A stretch of 64,000 bases of DNA, taken from Cytophagales bacterium. GTDB taxonomy: Bacteria; Bacteroidota; Bacteroidia; Cytophagales; Cyclobacteriaceae. Below are positions 53,007 through 63,450 of this stretch, one piece after another. Under the pieces are notes generated by a model that saw only the letters and a program-made list of their open reading frames with translations, was not told the DNA's origin and searched no databases. The stretch is taken from the NCBI GenBank assembly GCA_022360015.1, contig JAKSDQ010000158.1:1-64000 (forward strand). Reading direction: 5' to 3'. Made by a program: the position numbers and the translations under genes. Numbering within the stretch: position 1 is the stretch's first letter; each line of letters begins with the position of its first letter.

Positions 53007-55727
53007 CTAGAAACGTACGCCAAGGGTAGAATTCCAGGTTGTACCAAATCCATAAAATCCCCTGTTCTCATTAAACCGGCCTTCTCCGGTGATATTAGAG
53101 TCCAGCTCAGCGATATACTCTTCGTCCAAAACATTGTTAATATTTAAACCCCAGGTGAAATCCAACTTACCGACCCGGAAATCATAATAAATACCGGCAT
53201 CCACCAGATTGTAAGAAGGAAGTTTCACAGCCTGATTGCCAGGCGTCAGGAAAAGGTCATCATTGGCCACATCATATTCCGCATAGAGGTCATCTGCGAA
53301 ATACCAGCTTCCATACAACCTCAAATCTTTTAATAGTTCATAAGTTACACCGATTCTGGCAGTGGTTTGGGCCGCATCTCCGACTTTTACACCGTCCAGA
53401 AAGTAAGTGAAATTTCCCTGATTAACTTGGTTATCATCGAATATGCTGGTATTTATATTACCTCCGTAGGTCCAATCCCCTATAGAAAACATGCCATCGA
53501 TTGTAAGGTTACTTATCGGTCTGAAAGTCATGTCTACTTCTATTCCAGTGTGAATCTGGTCAATACCTGCCAGATTCGCTGTTCCTTCGACACCATTGAC
53601 ATCAACTGACCTATTTAAAAAACGGTTGGTCCATGATGTTCTATATAAATTCAGATTGGCGCTGAATATGCTGGACCGGTAGCCATAGCCTAGTTCAGCT
53701 CCAAATACCCTTTCATTTTCGACATCCGGATTTACAGTATTTAAAAAGTTAATAAATACATTGTCAAAAATAGGTTGTCTGCTGTAAAAACCTACATTGG
53801 CAAAAACATTATGGCGTTCATTAATGTTATAATTAGCACCCCCCTTTACATTGCCACCCAGGAAATTTTCGAAATCCGTTTCCTGTTTAGGATCTCCGTC
53901 TGCTTCGGTGTCATCCCCATCCAGGTAATTGAAGTAGTCGATCCTTTTGAATCCCTGATTGGAAAGTGACGTCGATACAAAGGCTGAAAGGGGTCCTTGC
54001 GTATATTCTAATTGCCCGAATAACCCCAGCCATTGCACAATGCCATCGTTATTATAGTTTATCGGGGCATCATTTCTCAGATTGGCAATAGCGCTTGACT
54101 CCCTTTCCCCGGTTACAAACCGTCCGGCAAGATTAATATTATCATCGGTAAAAAAAGCATCTGCACCCAGCAGGTTATCTATTCTTTGGTAATGAATACC
54201 CCTGTAATGCCGGGCATCTATTCCGGCAATCAGCGTGAATCGATCGCTCAGCTCATGGGTCAGGTTGGACAGTACGCCTACCCAGTTGTGCGAGTTGATA
54301 GAGGCCCTTCTTACTAACCCTTCATTGCTTGTATTCACAAACTTATCAGCAAAAAAGCCCTCACTATTATCTAAATCAGGATTTAGCGCTCCCCAGGTCA
54401 CTTTAGGATCCCCGAAATCAGGCACGTCTTCGCCCATGTTCCACCGTCTGATATCTTCAAATCTTACCTGTCCGTTCTCATCCCTAAAAACCTCATCCGT
54501 GTCAAATCTACTGTTCAGCCTACCTCTCGGACCTGTTCCACCACCTCTGCCAAAGGATATGTATGCCGTAGTAGCTAATTCCGTTCTATCTGAAATAGTC
54601 CAGTAATGATTAAAGAATATTTTGGGTTTATGATAAAAGTTTCTTCTCCAGTTAAATACCTCTCCATCCAATTCTCCCCACAGGTGATTATATTTTAATC
54701 CTCTTTCCTGGAAGGTCTCCAAAGTAACCTCATCAAATCTGCCTATCCTTCTCTGATTGTGCCACTGTGGCGCTCCAATCGCAGTAAAATGAAGTGAATG
54801 CTTTTCATTAAATACTTTGGCTATAGAGGCAAAATAAGAATATGCCCTGAACTGTGTACCATCAATGTATCCATCTCCCCTTGTATGAGTACCTTGCAGG
54901 CTTATTGCCCAACCGTTCTCGGTCAAACCGGTAGAGGTGGAAAATGAAAATTTGTGGTAGCCATCATTTCCAATTGAATAACCCAATCTGTTTCCTCTTT
55001 TCATTTCAGCGGCATTGGTAATAATGTTAATGGTACCACCCACAGAATTAATAGCCAGTTTAGAAGCACTCAGCCCCCTTTGCACCTGAATATTGCTGGT
55101 TACATCACTTAAACCAGCCCAGTTTGACCAGAAAACCCAACCGTTTTCCATATCATTGACTGGCACCCCATTGATTAATACGGCGGTATTTCTTTGATCG
55201 AATCCGCGCACATTGATCCGGGAATCGCCAAATCCTCCACCTTGCTTGGTAACATAAATGGAAGGTGTGGATCTTAAAATCTCAGGAAATTCCTGGTTAC
55301 CGATCTTAGCTTCGATCTCAGAACCTTTGATGGTAGAAACTGCTACGGGTGTTTTCCTGTCTATAGCCACAGAGGCAATTATTTCTACCTCCTTCAGCCC
55401 TACGGCACTGGCCCCAAGGGCGACAGTGCCCACATCAATCGTTTGTCCGTCGATTACCTTAACAAACAATTCCTGATTTTCATATCCTACATAGGAAATT
55501 ACTACTACCTGATCTCCGGCTGCCAATCCGGATAAAGTAAAACTACCGTTGATGTCAGTTGTAGCGCCTTTTGTTGTGCCCTTAAGCACTACCGTAGCCC
55601 CAATTAATGCCTCTTGATTTTCGGCATCCAGAACAGTTCCGGTGACTGTCCCCTGCGCATATACTACCTCACTTCCCAATAAAAGCAGCAGCATACCCAT
55701 TGAAAAAAATAGTAGACTTTTTTTCAT
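53007..55727 (-). CDS. TonB-dependent outer-membrane receptor
   Basis: 906 residues. A signal peptide (MGMLLLLLGSEVVYAQ) precedes a CarboxypepD-regulatory-like domain (GTVTGTVLDAENQEALIGATVVLKG, about 25-105), the plug domain (PEILRSTPSIYVTKQGGGFGDSRINVRGFDQRNTAVLINGVPVNDMENG cut here as separate motifs at about 147-195) and a long beta-barrel ending GFGTTWNSTLGVRF, whose last residue is aromatic as usual. It imports siderophores, vitamins or oligomers with TonB energy; the ligand is not predictable. No SusD-type partner adjoins, so it is not a classic polysaccharide locus. A repeat element lies between its stop and its terminator. Confidence 0.9.
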   Translation of the reverse strand: MKKSLLFFSMGMLLLLLGSEVVYAQGTVTGTVLDAENQEALIGATVVLKGTTKGATTDINGSFTLSGLAAGDQVVVISYVGYENQELFVKVIDGQTIDVGTVALGASAVGLKEVEIIASVAIDRKTPVAVSTIKGSEIEAKIGNQEFPEILRSTPSIYVTKQGGGFGDSRINVRGFDQRNTAVLINGVPVNDMENGWVFWSNWAGLSDVTSNIQVQRGLSASKLAINSVGGTINIITNAAEMKRGNRLGYSIGNDGYHKFSFSTSTGLTENGWAISLQGTHTRGDGYIDGTQFRAYSYFASIAKVFNEKHSLHFTAIGAPQWHNQRRIGRFDEVTLETFQERGLKYNHLWGELDGEVFNWRRNFYHKPKIFFNHYWTISDRTELATTAYISFGRGGGTGPRGRLNSRFDTDEVFRDENGQVRFEDIRRWNMGEDVPDFGDPKVTWGALNPDLDNSEGFFADKFVNTSNEGLVRRASINSHNWVGVLSNLTHELSDRFTLIAGIDARHYRGIHYQRIDNLLGADAFFTDDNINLAGRFVTGERESSAIANLRNDAPINYNNDGIVQWLGLFGQLEYTQGPLSAFVSTSLSNQGFKRIDYFNYLDGDDTEADGDPKQETDFENFLGGNVKGGANYNINERHNVFANVGFYSRQPIFDNVFINFLNTVNPDVENERVFGAELGYGYRSSIFSANLNLYRTSWTNRFLNRSVDVNGVEGTANLAGIDQIHTGIEVDMTFRPISNLTIDGMFSIGDWTYGGNINTSIFDDNQVNQGNFTYFLDGVKVGDAAQTTARIGVTYELLKDLRLYGSWYFADDLYAEYDVANDDLFLTPGNQAVKLPSYNLVDAGIYYDFRVGKLDFTWGLNINNVLDEEYIAELDSNITGEGRFNENRGFYGFGTTWNSTLGVRF

Positions 55728-56195
55728 GTGTCAAATGATTTAGTTGATTTTAAGTTTAGTAAGTGATAATTCCAGGTTTACTTCATTGCGAAATTAGAAA
55801 CCTGGATTTAATTCGCGCGGTTTCTTAAATTATCTTATTGTTAAATTAACAGCGCGTTTCTTTCTATCACGTTTTTTTCGTGAATTGTTGGCAAGCAAAC
55901 CAGCGCTTTCAATTTATATATCATTCAATTGCGCTTTGCAGCCCATACTCCATCTGTTTCATAGGGGACGAATCTACCGAGTGTTCAAAGTGAATAATTT
56001 AAAATCATTCCTTCATGATTTGTTTCAATATCACCATTTCCTGTCAATTTACCAATGGTATTAGCCCGATACAATTAAGCAAATTTTACGCAAACAGAAA
56101 TATCCGTTTTGTATCTAAAATCAGGCTTTCCTCCTGTTCTGCACAAAAAAAATCATAAAATAGTAGTATTTTTATCAACAAAAAAGCAACCACTT
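55728..56195. other. 468-bp divergent intergenic region
   Basis: This separates the TonB receptor (-) and the M14 peptidase (+). An inverted repeat at 55771-55806 is listed separately. Otherwise the region is AT-rich with no reading frame that I support and no good TAnnTTTG box; the frame that would extend the peptidase to 56109 starts with TTG and adds a non-signal leader. Confidence 0.5.
55771..55806. promoter_or_regulatory. 9-bp inverted repeat upstream of the TonB receptor
   Basis: TCCAGGTTT (55771-55779) and AAACCTGGA (55798-55806) are exact reverse complements with an 18-base spacer, 44 bases before the receptor start. It could be an operator or leader hairpin controlling the receptor. 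No known regulator motif is matched. Confidence 0.4.
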
Positions 56196-58760
56196 ATGAT
56201 TAAACATTTAACCTTTAGCTTATTAATCACTTTCTGTTTGTTAAGCAATGCACAATCGCAAGTAGACCTCTCTTACTATTTATCTTCCAATACCAGCTAC
56301 GATCAATCCATCCCTACTCCACGGCAAGTATTAGGCTACGAGGTAGGTGAATGGCATGTCAACCATGATCAACTGTTCAGGTACATGGAGATAATAGCGG
56401 GAGTATCTGACCGGGTAAGCCTTGAAATTTATGCCAGAACTTACGAAAACAGGCCTTTGATGTTACTTACCATCACGGCTCCCGAAAACCATGCCGATAT
56501 CGAATCTATCAGGCAACAGCATGTTGGCCTGTCAGATCCGTCATCGCAAAATAACCCCAATATTGCCGACATGCCTGTTGTAGTATGGCTTGGTTACAGT
56601 GTTCATGGCAATGAGTCGAGCGGCACTAATTCTTCATTACTGACCGTATATCACCTGGCTGCAGCTACAGGTCCTGACATCGAATCGATGCTTAAAAACA
56701 CCATTATTCTTGTGGACCCCATGATAAACCCTGATGGTAATATGCGATTCTCGTCATGGGTGAACAGTCGTAAAAGTAAAAACGTCATTGCCGACCCTAA
56801 CAATCATGAACAAAACGAACCCTGGCCAAGGGGGAGGACGAATCACTACTGGTTTGATCTGAACCGTGACTGGATATTGTTGCAACACCCGGAAACAAGG
56901 GGGAGAATTGAGCAATTTCACCGGTGGAAGCCAAATATTCTAACCGATCACCATGAAATGGGCACCAATGCCACCTTTTTTTTTCAGCCAGGCGTCCCTT
57001 CCCGCAATCATCCTTTAACGCCTCAAAATACCTTTAAACTGACTAATCAAATTGCCGGATATCATGAAAAGGGCCTGGATAAGATTGGTTCGCTTTACTA
57101 TGCAAAAGAAGGCTTTGATGACTTTTATTATGGAAAGGGTTCAACTTATCCGGATATCAACGGAGGTGTAGGCATTTTGTTTGAACAGGCAAGCTCCAGG
57201 GGGCATGCACAAGAAAGTGTCAATGGAACCTTGAAATTCCCGTTTACCATCAGAAATCAATTCACCGCTACCCTTTCCACATTGGAAGCTTCACAGCAAC
57301 TTCGTAAAGAGCTGCTGACCCACCAATCAGAATTCTTCAATAATGCCAAGTCACAAGCAGCCAAAAATGCGGTAAAGGGGATTGTGTTCGGCGCGGTGCC
57401 TGATCGCTCAAGGTTAAACGCCATGGCAGAAATCCTGCAAAGGCACCAGATTCGAGTGCACAAATTAGGTCAACCTGTTGATTTCGAAGGTGAAACTTTT
57501 GAGCCGGACAATAGCTACATTGTACCGCTTAATCAACAGCAATACCTGCTCATAAAAGCATTGTTCGAAACAAGAACTTCTTTCCGGGACAGCCTTTTTT
57601 ACGATGTTTCTGCCTGGACGCTGCCAATGGCATTTAACATTCCCTATGCGGAATTAACCGCCAGGACATTCGATAATAATTCGGTAGCTGAGGAAGTGCA
57701 GGACTTTTCTTTAACAACTACAAAATTTCCCGCCGATAAGCCCACTTATGCCTATGGCCTTAACTGGAACGAATACTTTGCCCCTCGAGTGCTTTTTAAA
57801 TTGTTAAAAGCCGGAATCAGGGCCAAGGTGGTTACAGAGCCATTTACGCACGTTAACGGCAAAGCATATAATTATGGTACTATTATCATTCCATTACATA
57901 ACCAACCATTATCACCTGCTCAAATCCATAGAATCATGGATGAAATCAAGGCAAAGGGTGGAGTGGAAGAGATATTTCATTTTAATTCAGGGGCATCCGT
58001 CAACGGCAATTACCTGGGCAGTAATAAGATGAAAAATGTGGTGCAACCGAAACTTGCTTTGATCGTTGGCGAAGGAATAGCGGGTTACGATGCCGGGGAG
58101 GTATGGCACCTGCTCGATGAACGATTTGATATGGAACTAAGTCTGCTGCCAATACACAAGGTGGCCGACACCAGACTCGAACGTTATAATACCATAGTTC
58201 TTGTCGAAGGAAATTATGCAGGACTCGGTTCAAGAGCACGTGATAAAATCAGGCGTTGGGCCCAAAACGGAGGAAACATTATCGCTATGCGAAATGCCAG
58301 TAAATGGCTATCGGAACAGGGGCTAACCAAAGTAAAATTTAAAACAAGCAAAAAAACCGATACGCTTCGTCAAAGAGCCTATGTCGACCTGCCACGGTAC
58401 AAAGGCGCCCAGGTAATCGGAGGGGCAATATTCGCCACCCGGTTGGACCTGACCCATCCCCTGGCATATGGCTATAACCGGGAGATTATGCCGGTATTTA
58501 AAAAAGGGACCTTGTTCATGGAAAGAGAAAAAAACCCCTATGTCAATCCAGTGATGTTTACGCAAAACCCATTGTTAAGCGGATATATCTCAAATGAAAA
58601 TCTGGCGAAACTAAAAAATACCGCAGCAGTAAACATCAGCGCTTTCGGAAAAGGCAAAATTATTTCTTTCACCGACAACCTTAACTTCAGGGCATATTGG
58701 TATGGTACCAATAAAATGTTTCTGAATGCCCTGTTTTTTGGGGATATCATTGATTTATAA
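56196..58760 (+). CDS. Large M14-family zinc carboxypeptidase
   Basis: 854 residues from the ATG at 56196 (signal peptide MIKHLTFSLLITFCLLSNAQSQ). The zinc motif HGNESSG (GYSVHGNESSGTNSSL) supplies histidine and glutamate; DPMINPDGNMRFSSWVNS, YWFDLNRDWILLQHPETRG and LTDHHEMGTNATFFF follow, the last holding the third zinc histidine. The C-terminal 250 residues have a GATase1-like domain (KLALIVGEGIAGYDAGEVWHLLDERFDMELSLLPI). Such peptidases are common in Bacteroidota; substrates are unknown. It is unrelated in size to the 410-residue M14 enzyme at 10211. Confidence 0.9.
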   Translation: MIKHLTFSLLITFCLLSNAQSQVDLSYYLSSNTSYDQSIPTPRQVLGYEVGEWHVNHDQLFRYMEIIAGVSDRVSLEIYARTYENRPLMLLTITAPENHADIESIRQQHVGLSDPSSQNNPNIADMPVVVWLGYSVHGNESSGTNSSLLTVYHLAAATGPDIESMLKNTIILVDPMINPDGNMRFSSWVNSRKSKNVIADPNNHEQNEPWPRGRTNHYWFDLNRDWILLQHPETRGRIEQFHRWKPNILTDHHEMGTNATFFFQPGVPSRNHPLTPQNTFKLTNQIAGYHEKGLDKIGSLYYAKEGFDDFYYGKGSTYPDINGGVGILFEQASSRGHAQESVNGTLKFPFTIRNQFTATLSTLEASQQLRKELLTHQSEFFNNAKSQAAKNAVKGIVFGAVPDRSRLNAMAEILQRHQIRVHKLGQPVDFEGETFEPDNSYIVPLNQQQYLLIKALFETRTSFRDSLFYDVSAWTLPMAFNIPYAELTARTFDNNSVAEEVQDFSLTTTKFPADKPTYAYGLNWNEYFAPRVLFKLLKAGIRAKVVTEPFTHVNGKAYNYGTIIIPLHNQPLSPAQIHRIMDEIKAKGGVEEIFHFNSGASVNGNYLGSNKMKNVVQPKLALIVGEGIAGYDAGEVWHLLDERFDMELSLLPIHKVADTRLERYNTIVLVEGNYAGLGSRARDKIRRWAQNGGNIIAMRNASKWLSEQGLTKVKFKTSKKTDTLRQRAYVDLPRYKGAQVIGGAIFATRLDLTHPLAYGYNREIMPVFKKGTLFMEREKNPYVNPVMFTQNPLLSGYISNENLAKLKNTAAVNISAFGKGKIISFTDNLNFRAYWYGTNKMFLNALFFGDIIDL

Positions 58761-58836
58761 ATACTTGAATAGCAGAAGTTCTCAAACTATTTATTACTTT
58801 CTGAGGTTTGAGCAACTGCTTAATCCGGATACTACT

Positions 58837-58866
58837 AAAAAAAGGAAGGCCGCCATGCGACCTTCC
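58837..58866 (-). terminator. Intrinsic terminator of secDF
   Basis: The minus strand gives GGAAGG, a short loop region with extra G-C pairs, and CCTTCC (58861-58866 with 58844-58849), then T7 (58837-58843). It lies 26 bases beyond the secDF stop. Confidence 0.88.
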
Positions 58867-58891
58867 CTTTTAGTTTCATTTTAACCAGGAG

Positions 58892-61800
58892 TTAGACCTT
58901 TTGTTTTACTGGTTCTGCTTTTTGCTTGACCGGTTCTTTTTCCTTGGCCAATAATTTTTTCGTCAAATCAATTACTACAGGAGTAGCTACAAAGATTGAT
59001 GAATAGGTACCCACAAGAATACCTACCAACAAGGCAAATGAAAAACCTTTCAATACTGCTCCACCAAACAGGAACAATACCAAAACCACAAACAAAGTGG
59101 TTGCCGAAGTTATTAAGGTTCTGCTAATGGTGTTATTTATGGATAAGTTAAATGTTTTTTCCAGATTGGCAGTCCCCCTTAAACCGAGGGTTTCTCTGAT
59201 ACGGTCAAAGACAACCACCGTGTCATTGATCGAATAACCGATAATGGTCAGCATCGCTGCAATAAACACCTGATCAACCTCATAGGTGATACCCAGCACT
59301 CTGGCAATGGAAAAGGCAGAAATAACTATCAGTGTATCATGAAACAGTGCTACGATAGCGCCCAAGCCAAATTGCCATTTTCTAAACCTGATAAGAATAT
59401 AAAGAAATATTACAATCAGGGAAAAGAATATCGCCTGTTGAGAAGAGGATTTAATGTCATCCGCGATGGTGGCGCCCACTTTTTCAGAGCTCAGAATGGT
59501 AAAATGTGTCTCATCCACCTTAGAATCATCTGCAATAAATTGCTGGCCACTGAATTCTTCCAAACCTTTGATCAATGCAGCTCTTACTTTATTGTCAGCA
59601 TCGGTGGCTTCATCATCGACCAGGTAACTGGTCGTAATTTTCAGCTTGTTGCTGGCTCCGAAAGTTTTTACTTCGGTACCAGTATTTTCAAAATCATCCT
59701 GCAGGGCGGTTTCAACCTCTGAAGTCACCTGAGGCTGGGCAAAGCTTACTACATAGGAACGACCTCCCTTGAAGTCTACCCCCAGGTTTAACCCACCTTT
59801 TATAAGTAAAGCCGTAATCCCTATAAGAATAATCGATACCGAAGCAAAATATGCTTTTTTCCTTTTGCTCAAAAACTCCCAGTTGACATTTGAAAGTAGT
59901 CCTTTGGAAAAAGGGGTAGCAAAGGATATTTTACTTTGATCACCTTTTCCGGATAGCCAGATCATAATCAGCCTGGTCACAAATACTGCGGTAAAGAAGG
60001 AACAGAAAATACCGATGATAAGTGTTACCGCAAATCCTTTTACCGGTCCTTCTCCAATCAGGGCCAGAATGACAGCGGTTAACAAAGTTGTAAAGTTAGC
60101 ATCAAAAATAGACCAAAAAGCTTTCTGGTAACCATTGCTAATGGCTTTTAACAAGGTAACCCCATTTCTTAGCTCTTCCCTGATACGTTCGAAAATCAGT
60201 ACGTTAGCGTCAATAGACATACCGATGGTCAGCACAATACCGGCAATGCCGGGTAAGGTAAGGGCCGTTTTGAACTGAGCCAGAATACCGAAAATAAAGA
60301 ATATATTAAATGCCAGTGCCGAATTGGCCACTAAACCACCTTTGGCATAGTAGAAAATCATAAACAATACCACGATTCCCAGACCTACAATAATCGAGGT
60401 GATACCCTGCGCGATGGATTCCTGTCCCAAAGTCGGGCCAATGATGGCTTCCGAAACGATTCTTGTCGGAGCAGGTAATTTTCCGGCTTTCAATAAATTA
60501 GCCATATCGATTGTTTCATCAATGGTAAAATTACCTGAGATCACTGATTGACCATTGGGTATTTCCGAAGATACATTGGGCGCGGAAATAACCTTGTTAT
60601 CCAATACGATGGCAATTCTTCGATTGATATTAGCAGCCGTCAATCTTCGCCACCTCTTTGCCCCGCTTGCATTCATTACCATATGAACCGCCGGCCTGTT
60701 CACTTCATCCCTGCCCTGATAGGCATTGGTAATTACCTCACCGGTCAAAGGGGCCTTTCCTCCCCGCCCAACTCGCAGCGCATGTAATTCCAACAAATCC
60801 GAGACTGTGCCATCATCAGGGCGGGTATCGGGTTTAACCTGCCATTTGAATACTACGCTGGGAGGAAACAAGGATTTTACATCCTCCCTGTTAAAAATCC
60901 GGTTTAACCTGGCCGTGTCTCTTAAATTGCTGAATAAATAAGCTTGGCCTTCCTTATCAAACTGAATGCTTAACAATTCCTGCAATGGCGAAACCTGCTG
61001 GTTAGCCAATGAATCCAATGCGGAAGAGGTAGTATCAGAACCTTCCAACTGATCTGCAAGACTTTCTTCCTCCACCTGTGTAGTATCCTTTGCAGTACTG
61101 TCATCAGGCAGCAAAGAACTAAGAGCATCGTCGGTAGAAGCTGCTTCCTGATCATCGGTCAATGGCAAAGTGTCGGATTTGGCTAGTTTTTCATCCAGCA
61201 ACAATTCACTGATCGCATTAATAGAGGCGGCGTATTCCTGAAAATCAGCTACCTCCCAAAATTCCAGCTTGGCTACCCCCTGCAATAATTTCCTGACCCT
61301 GTCCACATCTTCCACACCCGGTAGCTCTATTTGAATTCTATTGGTACCCTGAATTCTCTGGATATTCGGTTGTGAGGTGCCAAACTGGTCAACCCTTGTC
61401 CGTAATATGTTAAATGACCGGTCGATGGCTCCATCGATTTCCTCCCTGATCAATTCCAGGACATCGCTTACAGACGACTGCAGGCTGATCCGGTCCCGGT
61501 TGGCAGAATTGGAAAAAATCTCTACCAGCCTCTGGTCCTGACCACCCAGGTCGGAATAAGCCTGATAAAACAAATCAGAGAAGGCAGCCTGGCTGTTACG
61601 CTGCAATTTCTTTGCCTCTTCCAAAGCCTGCAGAAAAGTTTGATCTTTGGTATTTCCGGCCAGGCTTTTAATAATTTCATCGGGAGTCACCTCAAGTGTG
61701 ACATGCATTCCTCCCTGCAAATCAAGTCCCAGGGCCAACTCATTTTTCTTTACATCCTCATAGGTATATTCAATGCCAAAAAGGTTATAGACCGGCTCGT

Positions 61801-61978
61801 GCCATATGGAATCCAGGTATTGCCTTTTCTTATTGAAATCCAGTACTCCGCTTTGATCTGTAGCATACGCGATAGCATCATTCTGCACACCGTTGGCTTT
61901 GAAGGTAAACGACAGATAGTACAAACACAACAATGTGACCAGTACTGTCAGGATAATCACTGCGCCTTTGTTTTGCAT
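58892..61978 (-). CDS. secDF: Fused protein translocase subunit SecDF
   Basis: 1028 residues, SecD and SecF joined in one chain as usual in Bacteroidota. SecD half: an N-terminal helix (AVIILTVLVTLLCLYYLSFTF), GLDLQGGMHVTLEV, NILRTRVDQFGTSQPNIQRI, and the helix set from VGLGIVVLFMIFYYA. The SecF half begins near residue 680 (LGVDFKGGRSYVVSF), then GLGAIVALFHDTLIVISAF and ISRTLITSATTLFVVLVLFLFGG. It couples the proton gradient to late protein translocation, together with SecA (17965). The middle region of SecD is enlarged by an acidic D/S/T-rich insert around residues 260-325. Confidence 0.96.
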   Translation of the reverse strand: MQNKGAVIILTVLVTLLCLYYLSFTFKANGVQNDAIAYATDQSGVLDFNKKRQYLDSIWHEPVYNLFGIEYTYEDVKKNELALGLDLQGGMHVTLEVTPDEIIKSLAGNTKDQTFLQALEEAKKLQRNSQAAFSDLFYQAYSDLGGQDQRLVEIFSNSANRDRISLQSSVSDVLELIREEIDGAIDRSFNILRTRVDQFGTSQPNIQRIQGTNRIQIELPGVEDVDRVRKLLQGVAKLEFWEVADFQEYAASINAISELLLDEKLAKSDTLPLTDDQEAASTDDALSSLLPDDSTAKDTTQVEEESLADQLEGSDTTSSALDSLANQQVSPLQELLSIQFDKEGQAYLFSNLRDTARLNRIFNREDVKSLFPPSVVFKWQVKPDTRPDDGTVSDLLELHALRVGRGGKAPLTGEVITNAYQGRDEVNRPAVHMVMNASGAKRWRRLTAANINRRIAIVLDNKVISAPNVSSEIPNGQSVISGNFTIDETIDMANLLKAGKLPAPTRIVSEAIIGPTLGQESIAQGITSIIVGLGIVVLFMIFYYAKGGLVANSALAFNIFFIFGILAQFKTALTLPGIAGIVLTIGMSIDANVLIFERIREELRNGVTLLKAISNGYQKAFWSIFDANFTTLLTAVILALIGEGPVKGFAVTLIIGIFCSFFTAVFVTRLIMIWLSGKGDQSKISFATPFSKGLLSNVNWEFLSKRKKAYFASVSIILIGITALLIKGGLNLGVDFKGGRSYVVSFAQPQVTSEVETALQDDFENTGTEVKTFGASNKLKITTSYLVDDEATDADNKVRAALIKGLEEFSGQQFIADDSKVDETHFTILSSEKVGATIADDIKSSSQQAIFFSLIVIFLYILIRFRKWQFGLGAIVALFHDTLIVISAFSIARVLGITYEVDQVFIAAMLTIIGYSINDTVVVFDRIRETLGLRGTANLEKTFNLSINNTISRTLITSATTLFVVLVLFLFGGAVLKGFSFALLVGILVGTYSSIFVATPVVIDLTKKLLAKEKEPVKQKAEPVKQKV

Positions 61979-62080
61979 TTTATTAAAGTTTATGGTTTAT
62001 AGCTTAATTAATTTTTGGGAATGAAAACTGTCAGTTTTGTCAGATAAAACTGCACTTTTCGGTATTAAGAGGAAGTCCGG

Positions 62081-62437
62081 CTACGGAGCATTGGGGCTTA
62101 TGATAAACCTGAAGAGGGTATTAAAATATTCTGAATTGTCAACAGGTTCATCAAAATCCCTGAAATGAATAATTTCACTTACCTGTGTTAATTCCTGAAT
62201 CAGATAGGACTCAAAATGAAGGTCTATATGGATAAAGTTGATAATCGCCTGGAAGGTTACCATGGCTATTTCCGCCGAGGTATTATCCTGCTTACCTGAA
62301 TCATCATTGGTCACTTCCATCCGGTTGACTTGCTCCGCTCCAACCATATAGGTGGAAACTGCACCCATAAAGGTGGCGAGCGTAAGCACCAGCACCGTTA
62401 AACGTGACAAAACCGATTTGTTTATCCAGTATTTCAT
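62081..62437 (-). CDS. Hypothetical single-pass exported protein
   Basis: 118 residues from the ATG at 62437 (MKYWINKSVLSRLTVLVLTL); an ATG at 62461 adds eight. A hydrophobic segment (LTVLVLTLATFMGAVSTYMV) anchors or exports it. The rest is short and unlike known families (AEIAMVTFQAIINFIHIDLHFESYLIQEL, then FNTLFRFIISPNAP). It lies 102 bp before secDF on the same strand and may share its transcript. No function is assigned. Confidence 0.55.
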   Translation of the reverse strand: MKYWINKSVLSRLTVLVLTLATFMGAVSTYMVGAEQVNRMEVTNDDSGKQDNTSAEIAMVTFQAIINFIHIDLHFESYLIQELTQVSEIIHFRDFDEPVDNSEYFNTLFRFIISPNAP

Positions 62438-62626
62438 TTTGTAGCCTGTAAAGCTAGGCATATTCAATTAAAATTCAATGCTTTAATTGACGAAATCTGC
62501 TGGTCAGGCAAAGGAAAATAACATTGGAAATGTTTTTGGCATGAATCATTTTTATTTTGCAACCTAAGTTCTGTATGACAGTTAAAATAAGCGTACCAAA
62601 TTATTGTCTTATCATCTGTTTTTATT

Positions 62627-63277
62627 ATGCAAATTGTTTCATTAAATACCGGTCAGATCAGGGAAATAAATCAAAATGGTAAAATCATTACCACAGCGAT
62701 TTACAAAACGCCGGTCGACCGATCCCTGGAAGTCCATAGCCTGGGTATTGAAGGCGATCAACAGGCAGATTTACGCGTTCATGGAGGTGTGGATAAGGCG
62801 GTGTATGCTTATCCCGCAGAACATTATGATTACTGGCAAAAATTGCTGAACAGCAACGAATTGCCCTACGGTATGTTCGGAGAAAATATTACCACCTCCG
62901 GCTATCCGGAGGATCAGGTTTATTTTGGTGACGTGTTCCAAGCCGGCACAGCCGAATTGCAGGTTACCAGGCCGCGTCAGCCTTGTTCAAAGTTAAATTT
63001 AAAATTCAATGATAATCGAATGGCCAAAAAATTTCTGGCCAGTGGTAGAAGTGGTTTTTACTTTCGTGTATTGAAACCTGGCAGGATAAAAGCAGGGGAT
63101 CCGTTTATCAGAGTTGCCACATCTCCGGATAGATTCTCTATTCATGAGTTTAATGTGGTTTATAGTAAGGAAAAAAATAATATAGGTTTGTTGAAGAAGG
63201 TTGTAAAGGTAAAGGATGTTCCTTTGAAGTACAGGGAGCAGTTTAGGGAGCATCTTAATGGTTTATTGGAGGTTTAG
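62627..63277 (+). CDS. MOSC-domain protein (YiiM-like)
   Basis: 216 residues. MOSC proteins handle the molybdenum cofactor; YiiM-type members reduce N-hydroxylated compounds. Hallmarks: VHSLGIEGDQQADLRVHGGVDKAVYAYPAEHYDYW, YGMFGENITTSGYPEDQVYFGDVFQAG and the MOSC cysteine in ITRPRQPCSKLNLKF. A C-terminal YiiM-like tail (KVKDVPLKYREQFREHL) is present. It is divergent from the small gene at 62081, with G-rich repeats directly behind it. Confidence 0.88.
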   Translation: MQIVSLNTGQIREINQNGKIITTAIYKTPVDRSLEVHSLGIEGDQQADLRVHGGVDKAVYAYPAEHYDYWQKLLNSNELPYGMFGENITTSGYPEDQVYFGDVFQAGTAELQVTRPRQPCSKLNLKFNDNRMAKKFLASGRSGFYFRVLKPGRIKAGDPFIRVATSPDRFSIHEFNVVYSKEKNNIGLLKKVVKVKDVPLKYREQFREHLNGLLEV

Positions 63278-63450
63278 GTAGTGGGGTAGAGGGCGGATGG
63301 AATGATGAGGTAGTGGAATAATAGATTGAGGTAGTGGAGTAATAGATTGTTAGGGTGGTGGAATAATGGATTGGTGGGAAAGTGGAATAGTGGGATTTTG
63401 GGGTAGTGGGAAGTTAGAATTTCGGGATAGTGGGGCATGGTCGAGGGGAG
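63278..63450. repeat. G-rich degenerate tandem repeat
   Basis: From just behind the MOSC stop the plus strand carries loosely repeated units of about 20-24 bases: GGTAGTGGAATAATAGATTGA, GGTAGTGGAGTAATAGATTG, GGTGGTGGAATAATGGATTGG, AAGTGGAATAGTGGGATTTT and GGGGTAGTGGGAAG. C is almost absent. The composition and words recall the stretch at 14931-15075. No protein frame is expected here. Confidence 0.65.

Noticed and set aside
63278-63450. Possible CRISPR-like array in the G-rich repeat
   Set aside because: Units are degenerate, lack regular unique spacers and no cas gene is present.
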